Shown: in pieces, positions 34,502 to 46,355 of the stretch
How positions within the stretch are numbered: position 1 is the stretch's first letter
How the letters are laid out: each line of letters opens with the position of its first letter
Source: Takakia lepidozioides
Lineage: Eukaryota > Streptophyta > Takakiopsida > Takakiales > Takakiaceae
Assembly (NCBI GenBank): GCA_030704615.1
Contig: CM060734.1
Span: 55,134,042 to 55,198,041 of the forward strand
Reading direction: 5' to 3'
Length of the DNA: 64,000 nt
The notes under the pieces: generated by a model
What the model was told of the DNA's origin: nothing
What the model saw: the letters and a program-made list of their open reading frames with translations, nothing else
Databases searched by the model: none
Made by a program: the position numbers and the translations under genes

Positions 34502-35229
34502 TGTCACGCACCTCACTTCGGTAAGCTCCCCCTTCAAGTCATAGTTACTCGCTTTGATGCGCGCGCCTGACTCCCAACCTGGCCGCCGGGCCAACTTAGA
34601 GCTTCGGCTGCTCACCAGGACATAACAGTCCCCCTTCGCTCTCCCACTAAACCCTCCACCTATTTGGGCCTAGTGGAATTCCCTTTGGTAGATGGCAGTC
34701 CGGAACAGCTCCCCACTCTTTGGTCGCTTTCTGGCTCGCTCGCTTACTTACTAGTTTTTGGTCACCAACGGGCTTGCACCGTTCTCGGGGTCACTACTCC
34801 CCTTATATATACTTCTGTAGCTGTCCGCGGGGGTTTCACAACCAGCCATGCCATTTTATGGCGAACCACCACGAAAACCCTCAACTCCCGGTGATGAGTC
34901 GCGGTGAGTCTTGGCCCACTCACCACGGCCCCTATGGACCGTGATGAGTCCCAAGACTCCCCACGACTCCCACCACGAGGTCTCCGCCCCCATGGTGAGT
35001 CCTATGCCACCCCCACTAAGTCCCGCTAAGCTACCACCACCCCTTGTGGAGCCACCCCCACCGCAACCCGGTGTGCGGGGCTCCACCTAGTGAGCGCCTC
35101 CGCCTCCTTGAGTGCCTTGGGCACTCAAGGGTGCTTCAGCCCCCCATACCTGTCGCTGCCGCTGCCCCCACCACAGGGGCAGCCCCTCATGTGTCCCGAC
35201 CCCTGCCCCCAAGGCAAAGGGCCGCGACA
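34502..35229 (-). repeat. Gypsy 5' LTR (full-length element)
   Basis: 728 bp, TGTC...GACA. A TATATATA motif lies near 34805 on the strand of transcription. Paired with 28257-28984. Confidence 0.93.
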
Positions 35230-35234
35230 CACCG

Positions 35235-35606
35235 CCGACGATGTTGCAAATGAATTGAATTGAATTTCAATGACAATGTTGCAAATTGCACATTTCATAG
35301 CATGGTCGTCCACATACCAGACTGCATAATCACAGTCCATAAAAACCGCATTTCATATTGCAGATTCCAGATTGCACATTCACCACATTCTAGATACACG
35401 AAGTGATAGTTGATGTTACATATGTGTTGTATCCCGCTACAATAGAGTATCGACCTCATTGAAACTCAGAGTGGCCTGGTGAACGAAGTTGTCTCGCTTG
35501 GGATCGTAAACCATCCGCGGAACTAGAAGCAAATGCATGCAGAGGGGGTTGTCTTGCAAAGGAAAAGTCTGCCTCCTCCAGCATTGCAATCTCTTGACTT
35601 ATGAGA
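35235..35606. other. No gene recognised
   Basis: About 370 bp between two gypsy copies; no coding or repeat signal that I can support. Confidence 0.5.
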
Positions 35607-37909
35607 TGTCGCGCACCTCACTTCGGTAAGCTCCTCTTCAAATCATAGTTACTCACTTTGATGTGCGTGCCTAACTCCCATCCTGGCCGCCAGGCCAACT
35701 CGGAGCTTCGGCTGCTCACCGGGATATAACGGTCCCCATTTTCTCCCCCAACAGTCCCTCCACCAATTTGGGCCTAGTGGAAATTCCCTTTGGTAGATGG
35801 CAGTCCGGAATAGCTCCCCACTTCTTGGTCGCTTTCCGGCTCGCTCGCTTACTCACTAGTTTTTGGTCAGCAACGGACTTGCACCGTTCTCGGGGTTACT
35901 ACTCCCTATATATACTTCTGTGACTGTCCGCGGGGGTTTCACAAACAACCATGTCATTTTATGGCGAACCACCACGAAGACCCTCGATTCCTCCCAGTGC
36001 ACTCTTCTTGGCCCACTTCAAGGCCAAGGAACGGTCCTCCGCAAGGGTTCACCTTGAACCTTTTTTTACTAGGAGATAACCTTGAACCAACCATGCATCC
36101 CAATCACTACAATTGGGTCCGCCTTGGAATGCTGGCTTGAGGTACGGGAACACGCCGAAGCCGCACTACGACTTCGTCCCGAGGCTACACAATAGTACGT
36201 GAACGGAAGCACGTAGCTTCCACGTTAGCCCGCACTACAAGACAACCCCCTCGGTAGCACAGTTATAGTACGCGCACGCGCCAGGTGCGCACTAACACAT
36301 GAACTCCCAAGGAAGGCGCAAGTTTCCTTGCCCCTTGGATGGGAATCACCCGATTTCGACACTACGCAAACACGCGATTAGTCCAATTTACCGCTCCCAC
36401 TTTTGTAAGCTAGCATGCATTCTACACACTAGCCAACATCATGCATCACCATTCCAAACAAAATAGGACGCACAACATTTAGAAACCATTTCATTTATAA
36501 ACAAAATTTGTACAATACAAGTTTTTGCAATCGGATTCCTAAGCTAGCTAAGCCGGGCTAAGCATGCATTTCTTCCCCTACGATCCAAGGTTGATGTCCC
36601 TATCAACGCTTCTTCCACTTTTGAGGTCGCCCTTCGAAAGTTGCAACCGCCTCGGATGCGTTTCCCATTTTTGAGGCATGCACCCAAGATGCATCCACAT
36701 GATGATAGCCCTTCCATTTCACAAGATACTATGTTTCTCGATTCTTGAACCTCCTCGACTTGAGCACTGCCTCCACCTCGTACTCAGGTTCATTTTCATG
36801 ATCCAACAGCACAGGTGGCGGACGCAACACTTGATGCCGATTCGGACGCGCTTCATCTTTGAAGTACGGCTTCAAAAGGGAGATGTGGAATACCGGATGC
36901 ACCTTGCTGTTTGCTGGCAGCTCCAATTCATACACGTCCTCATTCATAACCTTCCGGATGCGAAAGGGTCCCGCATACGGAGGTACGAACTTTGGACTCA
37001 CTTCCGAAGGTAGTCGAAAATTCTTGATGTTCAACCAGACCTCCGTGCCTGCCTCAAACTTAACTTTCCTCCGCTTCCGATTTGCCTACCGTTCATACCG
37101 TTTCCAAGCTTTGGCAATGTTGTACTTTGCGAGCTTCAACAAACGCTCGCGTTCTTCCAGCACTGCTGTTGCTACCGGTTCCTCAACGTCTTGGGCGGCC
37201 TAACTTGTCGGCACCAGAGGTGCTTTTCCATAGACCAATACGAAAGGGGAAACTCCCGTTGCGGAGTGTTTTGAGTTATTATAACAGAACTCTGCCGCAT
37301 CCAAGTGCTCCACCCAGTCCGATTGGTCTGCCGACACGTAATTCCGCAAGATCTGCTCCACCACGGAATTCACCCTTTCCGTTTGGCCGTCTGTCGTAGG
37401 TCGGAAGGCGGTGCTCATCTTGAGCCTTGTCCCCATTTTCTTCCAAAGTGCCTTCCAAAATTTACTTGTAAACTTTGGATCGCGGTCCGAGACAATATCC
37501 TTCGGGAGTCCATGATGCTTGAAAACGTGGGCGAAATAAAGTCTCCCCGTCTCCTGCGCCGTTGTTGTCTCCTTGGTGGGGATGAAATGGCCCATTTAAC
37601 TGAACCTATCACCACCACCATGATTGCATCGAATCCTTTTGACAACGGCATAACAGTCATGAAATCCATCGAGACACTTTCCCAAGACCCCTCTAGAATC
37701 GGCAAGGGTTGTAACAGCCCCGCTTGCTTTTTGTACTCACTCCGGTTTTGTTGGCATGTGGTGCATGTCTTGACATACTCCTCGGCCTCCTCCCTCAGTT
37801 TGGGCCAGAAATACTCTTTCTTCAAGAGTGCCACGGTGCGCTTGGCTCCGCCGTGGCCCGCAAGCGGACCATCATGGTATTCTCTCAAGAGACTATCTCT
37901 GATCCCTCA
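35607..37909 (-). mobile_element. Ty3/gypsy fragment: partial 3' LTR, chromodomain, integrase
   Basis: Starts with TGTCGCGCACCTC at 35607 and follows the LTR to about 35987, where it jumps into the internal 3' region (CTCCCAGTGCACTCTTC), deleting the rest of the LTR and part of the untranslated region. Chromodomain sequence is at 36729-37034 and integrase at 37200-37888, with stops and a frame change. Homology ends at about 37909 inside the integrase zinc finger. Confidence 0.9.
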
Positions 37910-39806
37910 TTTCCATAGATTTCCACAATCTGTAGGTATGCCCCCAAAAACTGCGTCAAACGAAGCTCATATGACAAAGATATGGCCAAACAGGCTTTGT
38001 AAATATAATATATGACCTTAAATGGAAACAAATACAAGGAAAAACTATTTTCAATTGGTTTCGTTTGGTTCCCTGTTCCCACGTTTTATTTTATGTTGTT
38101 TTTGCGATTCCCTGTAGGTTCCCATCAAGTTCAAAATACAGTGCCCTGCGAGTGCCCGCAAAATCCCCCAACCGTTCAGAGCCTGACACCCCTTCGGCCA
38201 GCGATTCAAGAGCAATTGGCCCTCATTTGAATTAACTAATCAACTTCACAGCCATCCACCATTTTTCAACTTCAATTCCAGCTTCATCTTGACGTGGTGG
38301 CCAGCCATATCGTTGAACGTTGGTATTCGAATGGCAGACAAAACTATCCCGGATCAGTTCCAATTCAAATAGCCCACCATGGAAAACACAGAGATTAATG
38401 AGATCACCACAACCTGGTCACGGCGGAGGAGCTTGTCAATCTTCTTCACACCTTCCTCGAGTCAAGGCCATCCAAACTCCACTGTTTGCAGGTCTCCAAT
38501 AGTCTCAAGATCCGTCATGTTCATCTTGCCACAAGACTGATCACTCAGTCATTCCATCATTGAAGTGCGCATCGCCCATTTTTGTGTGCCATTTGTCTCT
38601 TCACATTTAACCAAACGACTATGTGGAGTATATAGCCCAGTGTCCTCGAACTCGACAGCAACTGCCTCATCTCGTCGTTCAAGGAATCCGTCAAACAAAT
38701 CGCCAGTCCTCTTTGTGATCTTCTTGTCAAGCAAACTGAACTGGTCCATATAGCATCATTCGATTTCAAAACCATCATATGTTGTTCCCTAGCACTGGTG
38801 AGGCCGCTGTTGCACTGGCCACGCCTGTCACGACGTTCCAACTGACAGCCATGCTAGAGACAATTGCACCACTACAGCCTGCTGTGCCGTGCCTGGCGAG
38901 GGCCGCGCCATTAATAGCCTCCTTATGTGTGGCCTACTAGAGTACTGTGAAAGCTTCATACAACAAAACTCGGTCTTAAATGTTCCTGGCTGCACAGGGT
39001 CTAAGAGTCCGACCAAGCATCTTGTAGCTCGTGTATTCCTCTGCTCTGGCTACCCTGCAGGCTCCACGACTGTATTATGTGGTTGCTTCAACGCCGCCCA
39101 GCCCCTCTTTGTGCCTGCACTGTCTCACCAGGTTGCAGCAACCGCTAGCCCCTGTGACTTCATCGCCCAATATGCTACTGGGAGGCTAACTATGGGCTGA
39201 TCACCAGACTCTTTTTCTTGTGCACATAAATATGCTAGGCTTCAGATTCTGACAACATTTATGACACAAACAACACTCCACCAGCTTTTTCACGGCCCAC
39301 TTTGAACAAGCCGCTTTGCTCTTTCACCAACTTGCAATCAACAACCTGCCGAGCTGTTTGTCCGCACAACTGCTACTCCGGCTTTGTACATCCTGCGTAG
39401 AGCCTACGAGGCTGTCCAAGCCTCCATCCTCTTATTTGGCATCCTGTGTTGTGCCTCCCATGCACGCCATCGTACCATACCGCAAACAAAACCAACATCA
39501 ATGACTTCTACCTTAACCACTCATTAGGAGTTGTGCTTTCCCTACTTCAAATACCATCGACATAGTGCTAACATAAAAGAACTCTATCTAGCTTAGCACT
39601 ACAAAAATCTAGACAGAGCATCTCTCTCGAGTGAAATGAAAACTAAATTCACACTGGCTGTTGACACAAAACACGAAATACAATATAATCACTCGTTAAA
39701 ATAAGAGTCAAGCCAGGGGCACCCCAAGCTATGGGGACTCCACCCCACAACATCCTACTCTCCCTCCATAAGTACACTCAAATGCTAAGCAACGAGGGAG
39801 CTCGGT
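37910..39806. other. Unassigned sequence, no gene recognised
   Basis: Short frames exist on both strands but none resembles a family I know, and none shows a convincing splice pattern. It separates the gypsy fragment from the hairpin cluster. Confidence 0.45.
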
Positions 39807-39956
39807 CGTGCAGGCTCAACTCGAGAGAGATGAGCCGCACGACTGACGAGCTCGTGAAGATAAGATGGTTCAGGTGTCAAGCCAAACTTGACACCTGACT
39901 TAACACTTGAACTAATTCCAAGTGTTAAATATAAATAACTAGATTTATTCTAGTTA
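39807..39956. repeat. Cluster of four unrelated hairpins
   Basis: An imperfect stem at 39807-39845 (GTCGTGC..GCACGAC), then three perfect stems: 39871-39897 (CAGGTGTCAAG arms, 5-nt loop), 39900-39928 (TTAACACTTG arms, 9-nt loop) and 39936-39956 (TAACTAGA arms, 5-nt loop). The cluster sits just outside the point where copy 2 of the transposase-like gene loses homology. Confidence 0.8.
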
Positions 39957-39974
39957 GTTTCACACTGTGTTTAT

Positions 39975-40736
39975 TTAACTTGACATCCTGAAAAAAATCT
40001 TGTCTTCATTTTGAATATTGGATGTTTTTGTTCTGCACCATGGGTGCCCGTCGTGTTTCTTGTCCATCCCGTGCATCATGCTTGTTATATCTCCAACTCG
40101 TGGAGGAGGAGGCAGCTCGAATAGGATATCCCCATCAAAAGTCTCCGGCATGAACTTCACTGGCACCTGCTTGAAAGATTCCCAATCAAATCTCCGCAAC
40201 TCACTTTTGAAACTGGCCATTCTTCCTATCGCCCGTAGTTTTGGAATGACACTACAAATCTCTTCTTCATCCGCTTCCACAAATAGCGTAGTAAGCACTG
40301 GAGTTGGAGTTTCACTTATGTCAACATCGGACGAATCCAAAAGCTCAACGATTGGAGTGGAGGATGTTTGTTCTTTTTTCACCACCACCTCCCTTTTGTC
40401 TTCAACGACCGAAGCAGCAGTCCCCGGCGTCATATATGATCCAAGGGACTTTCGCCGAGGCTCTCCAAGTATTCTGTATCTCCCAGGGCGCAGTCTCCAC
40501 CGGCTGACATGAGCTATCTCATCACGGTTTTGGAACGAGTATTTCAACAACTTCCCGTCCAAATCGTACACCTCTTTCTCCAAGAAGATGGAGCCATTTT
40601 GAAGCTCAAACCGGGTAGCCAAGACATGTTCCAAAACAATTGCAAATCCATTGTCAAGGGCGTTTTTGGAGAAAGACACTGGTTTATCGTCAGAAAAGAA
40701 CTCTGCTTCAGAGGAAGCCATGTTACCTCCTCCCAC
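39975..40736 (-). pseudogene. Truncated MULE-like transposase N-terminus, module copy 2
   Basis: An open frame of 253 residues parallel to the copy 1 protein: KEVYDxDG, W(R)xLxGxYRxxGE/KxRRxSxGSxxTPGTxASVV, SELRxxDWES, FDGDILFEL and GMDKKHDGHPWCRTKTSNI are shared. Homology stops near 40015, right after the start of the zinc-finger-like segment, so the predicted catalytic region is absent; the last ~13 residues are read-through into unrelated AT-rich DNA. It diverges from the plus-strand ParB-like gene exactly as in copy 1. Whether the N-terminal piece is expressed is unknown. Confidence 0.7.
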
Positions 40737-41520
40737 GGGGTGTTCTCTTTCCTGAGTTGCTCATTTGCGAAGTCAGATGACTCAGGTGTACACCACACTG
40801 GGCAAGCATGCGCATAACATACACGGTGAAAGCACCCGTTCCATGAAGATTGTGCATATTATGTTATTCCATATAGTTACCTGTCACGTTGCGCGGGTAC
40901 GGTTCTTGACAATCCGCCATCAAATTAACATGTCAGATCTACAATCCGCATTGTCTTCTGAGCAAATTTGACAAATGATCAACCCAATTTCAAAGAGTCG
41001 GCCCAAAACCATAAAAGCCCGCCGCCTTCCTCGAAGCCTGCTAGTGGATCTGATGCAGGGATGATGGCAATATAAGTGATGTACATACATCGTTTATCCG
41101 ACCATGACTAGATTCACTTCGCCTTATCATCTTGAAGATTTAACAATTATGCATGAAATGGCCCAAAACTCTCCACGCACGCATATTCCCTGAAACCATA
41201 GGTAGGCCTCATCCTAAGTACTTCAAGAATCCTCATCTATGAGGATGTACGATGAAATCAACGAAGCCGTCCCAAAAAGACACATGTTTATTTTATGTTA
41301 GCAAACGCCAACAACCCAAAACAGTTGCACAAAAGGAACAGGTGTCCCAATTAGGTTACGCCATTTGCACTTAAGTCATTCATTGTCGTAACAGACACGC
41401 GAGAGGCAATCGGACGGTGCCAGAGACACTCCCAAAAATACGGAACTGCGCAAGACACCGAGTCTTTTCTTCTTTCGAGTTTCTGAACGAAGAGGAAGAG
41501 AAGTAGTCAAGCTGGAGAGG
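40737..41520. promoter_or_regulatory. Divergent intergenic region of module copy 2
   Basis: About 0.8 kb between the divergent genes, matching the copy 1 layout in size. No motif is obviously shared by eye, and no other gene is seen. Confidence 0.3.
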
Positions 41521-44010
41521 GTTCCTTGTTCGGTTCGGAAAAGAAGGAAGTCATTGTATTTTACTTCCCTTAGAGAGAGGCTCAGATCAAGAGAGCAAAT
41601 GACGAGGCGTCGCTTGCAAGATGGTGCTGGGCTTCGGCTGCATGTGAACGTGGACACAGGTCCAAGAGAAGAGCATTTGGGAAGTGAGAATGAGGTCGCC
41701 GCTGTCATAGCAACAAATGGAGCAGTGAACGTAGGTAACCAGATAGTGCCAGACGAGTTCTTGCATGAAGAAAAGAGAACAGTGGGAGGAGCAGAGGACG
41801 TCATACAGGGAGGAAGTTTGCGAACCCTGCATCAGACAGAAATGGTGAGCACTCCATATCCACATACTACTGTTTTCATTAGCCGTGGATGCATTCTCTT
41901 TGACGTGCAACTCAAGATCATGGTGTATCATGTTTTTAGACCGATGGAAAAGGGAAGAGGAAAGCAGAAGAGGGTGATCCAAGCGATGCCGCCACAAAGC
42001 CGAAGAAAAAGAAGGGATCCGTAAGTGGTCTCACCCGCTCTTCATCCTCTTTCTGATATTCGGATGATGTGGGATAAGCGAGGATCGGTGGCGATCATCG
42101 GTTTATAGAGTAATCTCCTTAGTGTTGTAGTTCAGCACATTGAGGAAAGGCAGGCAGGCAGGCAAGGATGAGTTTCACGACAAAAGGAATGATCGGTGCC
42201 GACCATCACCATTGTCAGTGCTTGGTGTAGGCCAAATTGATAGTGATGGAACAGGGCCAAGGAACTTAATTCATAAAATTGCAATGACATAAAAGAGATG
42301 ATCGTTGCCGATCATTGTTGTCACGTCCTTTCCATTGTTGTTCAACTCAGACTAGCAATGGCGTGGTTCTGTAGGAAAGTGATGATCGGTGCCGACCATC
42401 ACATTCAGACCTGGGCAATTGTTCATCCCAGAGCAGTCTGAATGTGATGATCGGTACGGATCATCACTTTATGAAATGATTTGGTCTTACCCCAGAATCT
42501 AAAAGAGCAAACCAACACCTTCTAAACTGAAAAGATTTATGATGTACAAGGTCCATTCCATTTAATTGGAGGAATTGCATTGACGGAAGAGTGATGATCG
42601 AAACCGATCATCACTTTCTGAACTGATCACAGAATCCAAACGAGGAAACCAACCCTTTGCTAAGTGAAAAGTTCTAGGTTGTAAAAGGTCCAGGGAACCT
42701 AATTGGTGGAATAGCAGTATTAGAAAAGCGATGATTGGTGGTGATCATTGCTTCCATGTCCATTTTTTTTCGCTAAAAACCCCATACAGAGAAAGGCGGG
42801 ATTCTGCAGAAAACTGATGATCGGTGCCGACCATCACATCTAGACCTCTTGGGTGTTTGAATCCCAGGGCAGTCTGGTTGTGATGATTGTTACCGATCAT
42901 CACTTTCTGAAAGTTCGTGAATCTGTATAGCATGCAAGTGAAGAACCAATATTGACAACAACTGAATCCTGAAGGGAACAAACAGGGCTAGGAAACCTTG
43001 CATGCTTGCATCATCACTGTCATCCCAAATCAGATTGGGAGCTTTAGGGTTTGTCGTTTTGAAAGGCAGATAGTGATGATCGGCACCGATCATCATTGTC
43101 TGTTCAAATGTTTAAAGGAAAACCGGATGTCTGAAGTCTTCAAATTAACAGTCAGAAAGTGATGATCGGTACCGATCATCACTATTCATTGACTTTCGTT
43201 TGTAATTTGAGTTAGGCAAACGTGTTTTGTGCATGAATTGCAATTGTTGATTGCGATGGTCGGCACCGATCATTGCAGTGTATTGTCAATTGTGTGAACC
43301 TGCAATCGGAAACCACCTGCATTTCCAATTCATTTGTTACAAGACAAAGTGATGGTCGGTGTCGATCATCACTATTTAAAAATGTTTGTTTCCTGAACAC
43401 CAGTTGATTGTTGCTCTTGTGGGTTTTGGGCATGCAGAAAAATGTTAAGTCTAAGCAGGGAGAAACAGAAGCATAAGGCTCTGTAGAAGGGGACGATTCC
43501 ACGAAGAGTTCTGAAAACAACGAAGACACAGACGAGCCTGAATTGCACTACCTTGACAAGGTGAAAGAACTTATGTCATATCAGAAGATAAATTCCCAGG
43601 AGGTTATTAGGGACATGATCGTCTCCGGAGGACGTCTTGAAATCCCTCTCTGCTGGATGATCTCAATGCCTGTTGTTCGTCCTCCATTTTTACATGACAT
43701 TACCAAGTTGGAAACAAATTTCGTGCACGGATACAGAATGGGTGCACAAGTTTTCTACGTCTTACTGAAGGATACAAATGGTAACAGCACAAAAGTGAGT
43801 CCAGAGATAATGGACAACTAAAATGACTGCTAGAAGGATATCAATGACGAGTTCAAGGACTCCATGCTACTCGAAAATAACACCCAACACTTATGCAACC
43901 ACATGTTCTATGTCTGGGACGGAAACCATCGCCTGCTAGCTTGGATGGGGTACATTGCGAAACACCATTCAAAAGACAAGGACAAGCATTGTGCTGTGGA
44001 GGCAATGCCA
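41521..44010 (+). pseudogene. ParB-like gene, module copy 2 (N-terminal half, broken)
   Basis: Exon 1 (about 41521-41844) contains KRRKSLYFTSLRER, aligned with copy 1; its start codon is not clear. Exon 2 (41940-42020, exactly 27 codons) is lysine-rich with KPKKKKG, a nuclear-signal-like patch. Exon 3 starts at 43438 after a palindrome-filled intron and reads KINSQEVIRDMIVSGGRLEIPLC..ISMPVVRPP, then YVWDGNHRLLAWMGYIAKHHS, the ParB-like block. In-frame stops are TAA at 43474-43476, TAA at 43819-43821 and TAG at 43831-43833. Similarity ends near 44010, where a CCAGT-rich minisatellite begins, so the methyltransferase-like half is missing. Confidence 0.6.
42078..43372. repeat. Interspersed array of ~13 palindromes (24 bp, half-site GTGATGATCGGT), intron of copy 2
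   Basis: Clear units at 42379-42402, 42444-42467, 42591-42614, 42728-42751, 42814-42837, 42880-42903, 43073-43096, 43159-43182 (perfect) and 43349-43372, with weaker ones near 42078, 42187, 42298 and 43252. The core is GTGATGATCGGT followed by its complement with up to a few mismatches; most arms contain GATC. Spacing is irregular (65-193 bp) and the sequence between units is not a simple tandem repeat, unlike copy 1. The array fills the intron 42021-43437 just before the ParB-like exon. Confidence 0.9.
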
Positions 44011-44165
44011 ACACAAGTTCAGGCTACTCTTATTCCCAGTCCCAGTACTCCAATCCAGCTTCCAGTACTCTAGTCCAGTTTCCAGTATCTGGTACCCCAG
44101 TCCAGTTTCCAGCATTCCAGTATTCGAGTCGAGTTCCAGTATCTTGTACTCTTGTCCATTATTAT
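44010..44165. repeat. CCAGT-rich minisatellite
   Basis: Degenerate repetition of CCAGT(A/C), CCAGTCCAGTTTCCAG and related words. It begins exactly where homology of module copy 2 to copy 1 ends. Confidence 0.75.
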
Positions 44166-46355
44166 AAAGACCATCTTGATTCATGTTTACCCATCATGCA
44201 TTCGGCCACGCCGACCTTGACTTCTTGTCTAGTCTTATACCTCTAGTCTGATATCTTGTTTGTGTTCAGTTATGTTCTCGTCCTTGATAAATTCGGATGA
44301 AATATTCCCATTACACCTGTCTTGAACTAATTTGAAACTTAATCGCAAGTATGGGTGCTAAGCATCAAAACCCTTTGCGTAGTCCTGCCTTGGAAAGGAT
44401 GGCCAACAAAACAAAACCATCTTTTGAGGGGTCATGTTCGCTCTTCACTAACTCCGCTGTGTGCGTCGTATGGTGGACTCAGGGGTTTTAAAAATTTTCC
44501 CCGTGATAATTCCAAGTGAAGATGCTTCCAATGCCTACTAGTATTTGTAGGCTGTCCTGGGGCTGTTCTTATAAAAAAAAGAAAAAAGAACAGAAAAAAG
44601 GAGAAGACTATGCTGACCAAGTTTAAGGCAAGCGTGTGAGGTGGTGGGCCCTTTGGCCGGAGCTCCGAGAGGCTCTGGCAGCCTACAAGTCAAATTAGCG
44701 CTTCACACCTCCTATTCCCTCCTCATGCTCCCCATCTTTAGGACCATGTTCCCAAACATTCTCCAATTTTGCTCCCATGTTCCCGCTCTTCCCCATTGGA
44801 CAGGGGAGCAGAGACTGGGAACATAGGAGCGAGCTATGTTCCACAACGCCATGAGGGGAGCGGGGATCGGGAACAGAGGAGTGAGGTGTGTTCCACAGAA
44901 CGAGGAGGGGAGAGAGGACCGGGAACAGGGGAGAGAGGACCGTCCCATAAGACGAGAAGGGGAGTGGGAACAGGGGAGCGAGGCCAAGGGACAGGGATAG
45001 GGGAGCAAGCCCGGGAACAAGGAGGTGACAAAGGAGCAGACACTAGGAACAGGGAACGGAGCAAGGATCTTGGACTTAGAATTATTTTGGAGATGAAAAA
45101 ATTCAATATTCAATTGCATGTACTTAACGTTTTCAAACTGGCGATTTGAACCTAAGACGTTGCCGCCACCACACTACGGTCCACTGACATTAGATTTATT
45201 ATTATTTTACCCTAGAATACAGACTCGCAGGTGAGAGGGGAGGGGGGGGTTGGGATTTGACAGTGTGCCCTGCCGGAGCGTCGCCGGTACGGCCATCCCG
45301 GCGAAAGTACCGGCAAGGCTCCCTACGCTTGCATTAAACTCGTTGGATCAGCATAGTCTTCTCGCAGGAAAAATGGCGTAGGGTATGTAGGCCTATGACC
45401 GTTCAAATAACGATGGTGAAAAAATCTAACGATGAATTTTTGTCATTTTTATCTCAGGTAAATTTCATAAGCTGTCCCACATATGGGGCAACCTACAAAC
45501 TTGGAACTATTTGATTTCATGAATCCTACACAAAGTTGTAGGGTTTCAAAGTCGAACCAATCAGAATGCTTGTATACACCAAGAGCCCTATGACCAATCA
45601 CACTTTTGGGGGGTTATATCAAATGATTGTTTACCAAGTGGCAAAAATGGACAGTCTTGGGACCAGCACTGCATGGTCATAGGTACTGACAGAAGCGTTA
45701 ATGGGGTGTTTGGTCATAGACGCCTGTTCGGTCATAGGCCAACTTACCCTAAGTACTTGAGTAGTACACTAATGTTTTGTAAAGAATGCACAGAAAGTTT
45801 TGTGAATGCGATGTAAGAACGATGGATGAACGTAAGCAGAATTACTGACTTTTGGATCGAAAGTCCAGGTGGGTTTCCATACTGCAGAAATTACCGCAGC
45901 ACTCAAAATTGTTACACCGCGGTGAGACCCGCAGGGGCGCGCTCGAAACTGCGAGGTGTGGAGGGAAAGAACAGGCGAGCGATCTTGTGTGCCTTGATCG
46001 GACCCCGCGTGCATTCCCATACCAGGAGTAGCCAAAGGCAGGTGGCGTGATAGCTGGAGTTCTTTTCTCCCGTGAAGCTTCATGGCAGAATTTCATGAAT
46101 GGAGAAGAAAGGAAGTGGAAAGAGAGCTTTAGGGGATTAGGGAAGGAGAGGAGAGGGGACGAGGGGCGGATTCAACGGATGATCTAAGCGTTTCTCTAAA
46201 GCAACATGGCATGCCATGCCAAATTTAGGGGAGGAGGGAGGTGGAGAGAAAGGGAGAAAGTGTGTTGTATTCGGGGGTACCAGATGTGAGAACAGGGATC
46301 ACAGGCGAGGTAATGGCTTAGAGTAAGAGGTACAGCGGAGAACAAGTCCAGCCAG
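44166..46355. other. Gene-free stretch with a GGGAACAGGGGAGC-like purine tract
   Basis: 44800-45060 is a purine-rich tract built of GGGAAC, GGGGAGC and GAGGACC words, resembling 12835-13030. The rest shows no gene that I can name. 46090-46350 is the likely 5' flank of NEDD1. Confidence 0.5.

Larger units (their letters stand above)
28257..35229 (-). mobile_element. Full-length Ty3/gypsy chromodomain retrotransposon
   Basis: A 6,973-bp element on the minus strand with LTRs at 28257-28984 and 34502-35229 (both 728 bp, TGTC...GACA). It is flanked by the 5-bp target duplication CACCG at 28252-28256 and 35230-35234. A tRNA-Met-type primer site is at 34488-34499. The two LTRs differ at only a few percent of positions by eye, so the insertion is fairly young. 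Gag-pol is complete in domains but interrupted. Confidence 0.96.

Noticed and set aside
40018-40512. Plus-strand 164-residue frame
   Set aside because: Antisense to the 253-residue minus frame, which is the one conserved with copy 1.
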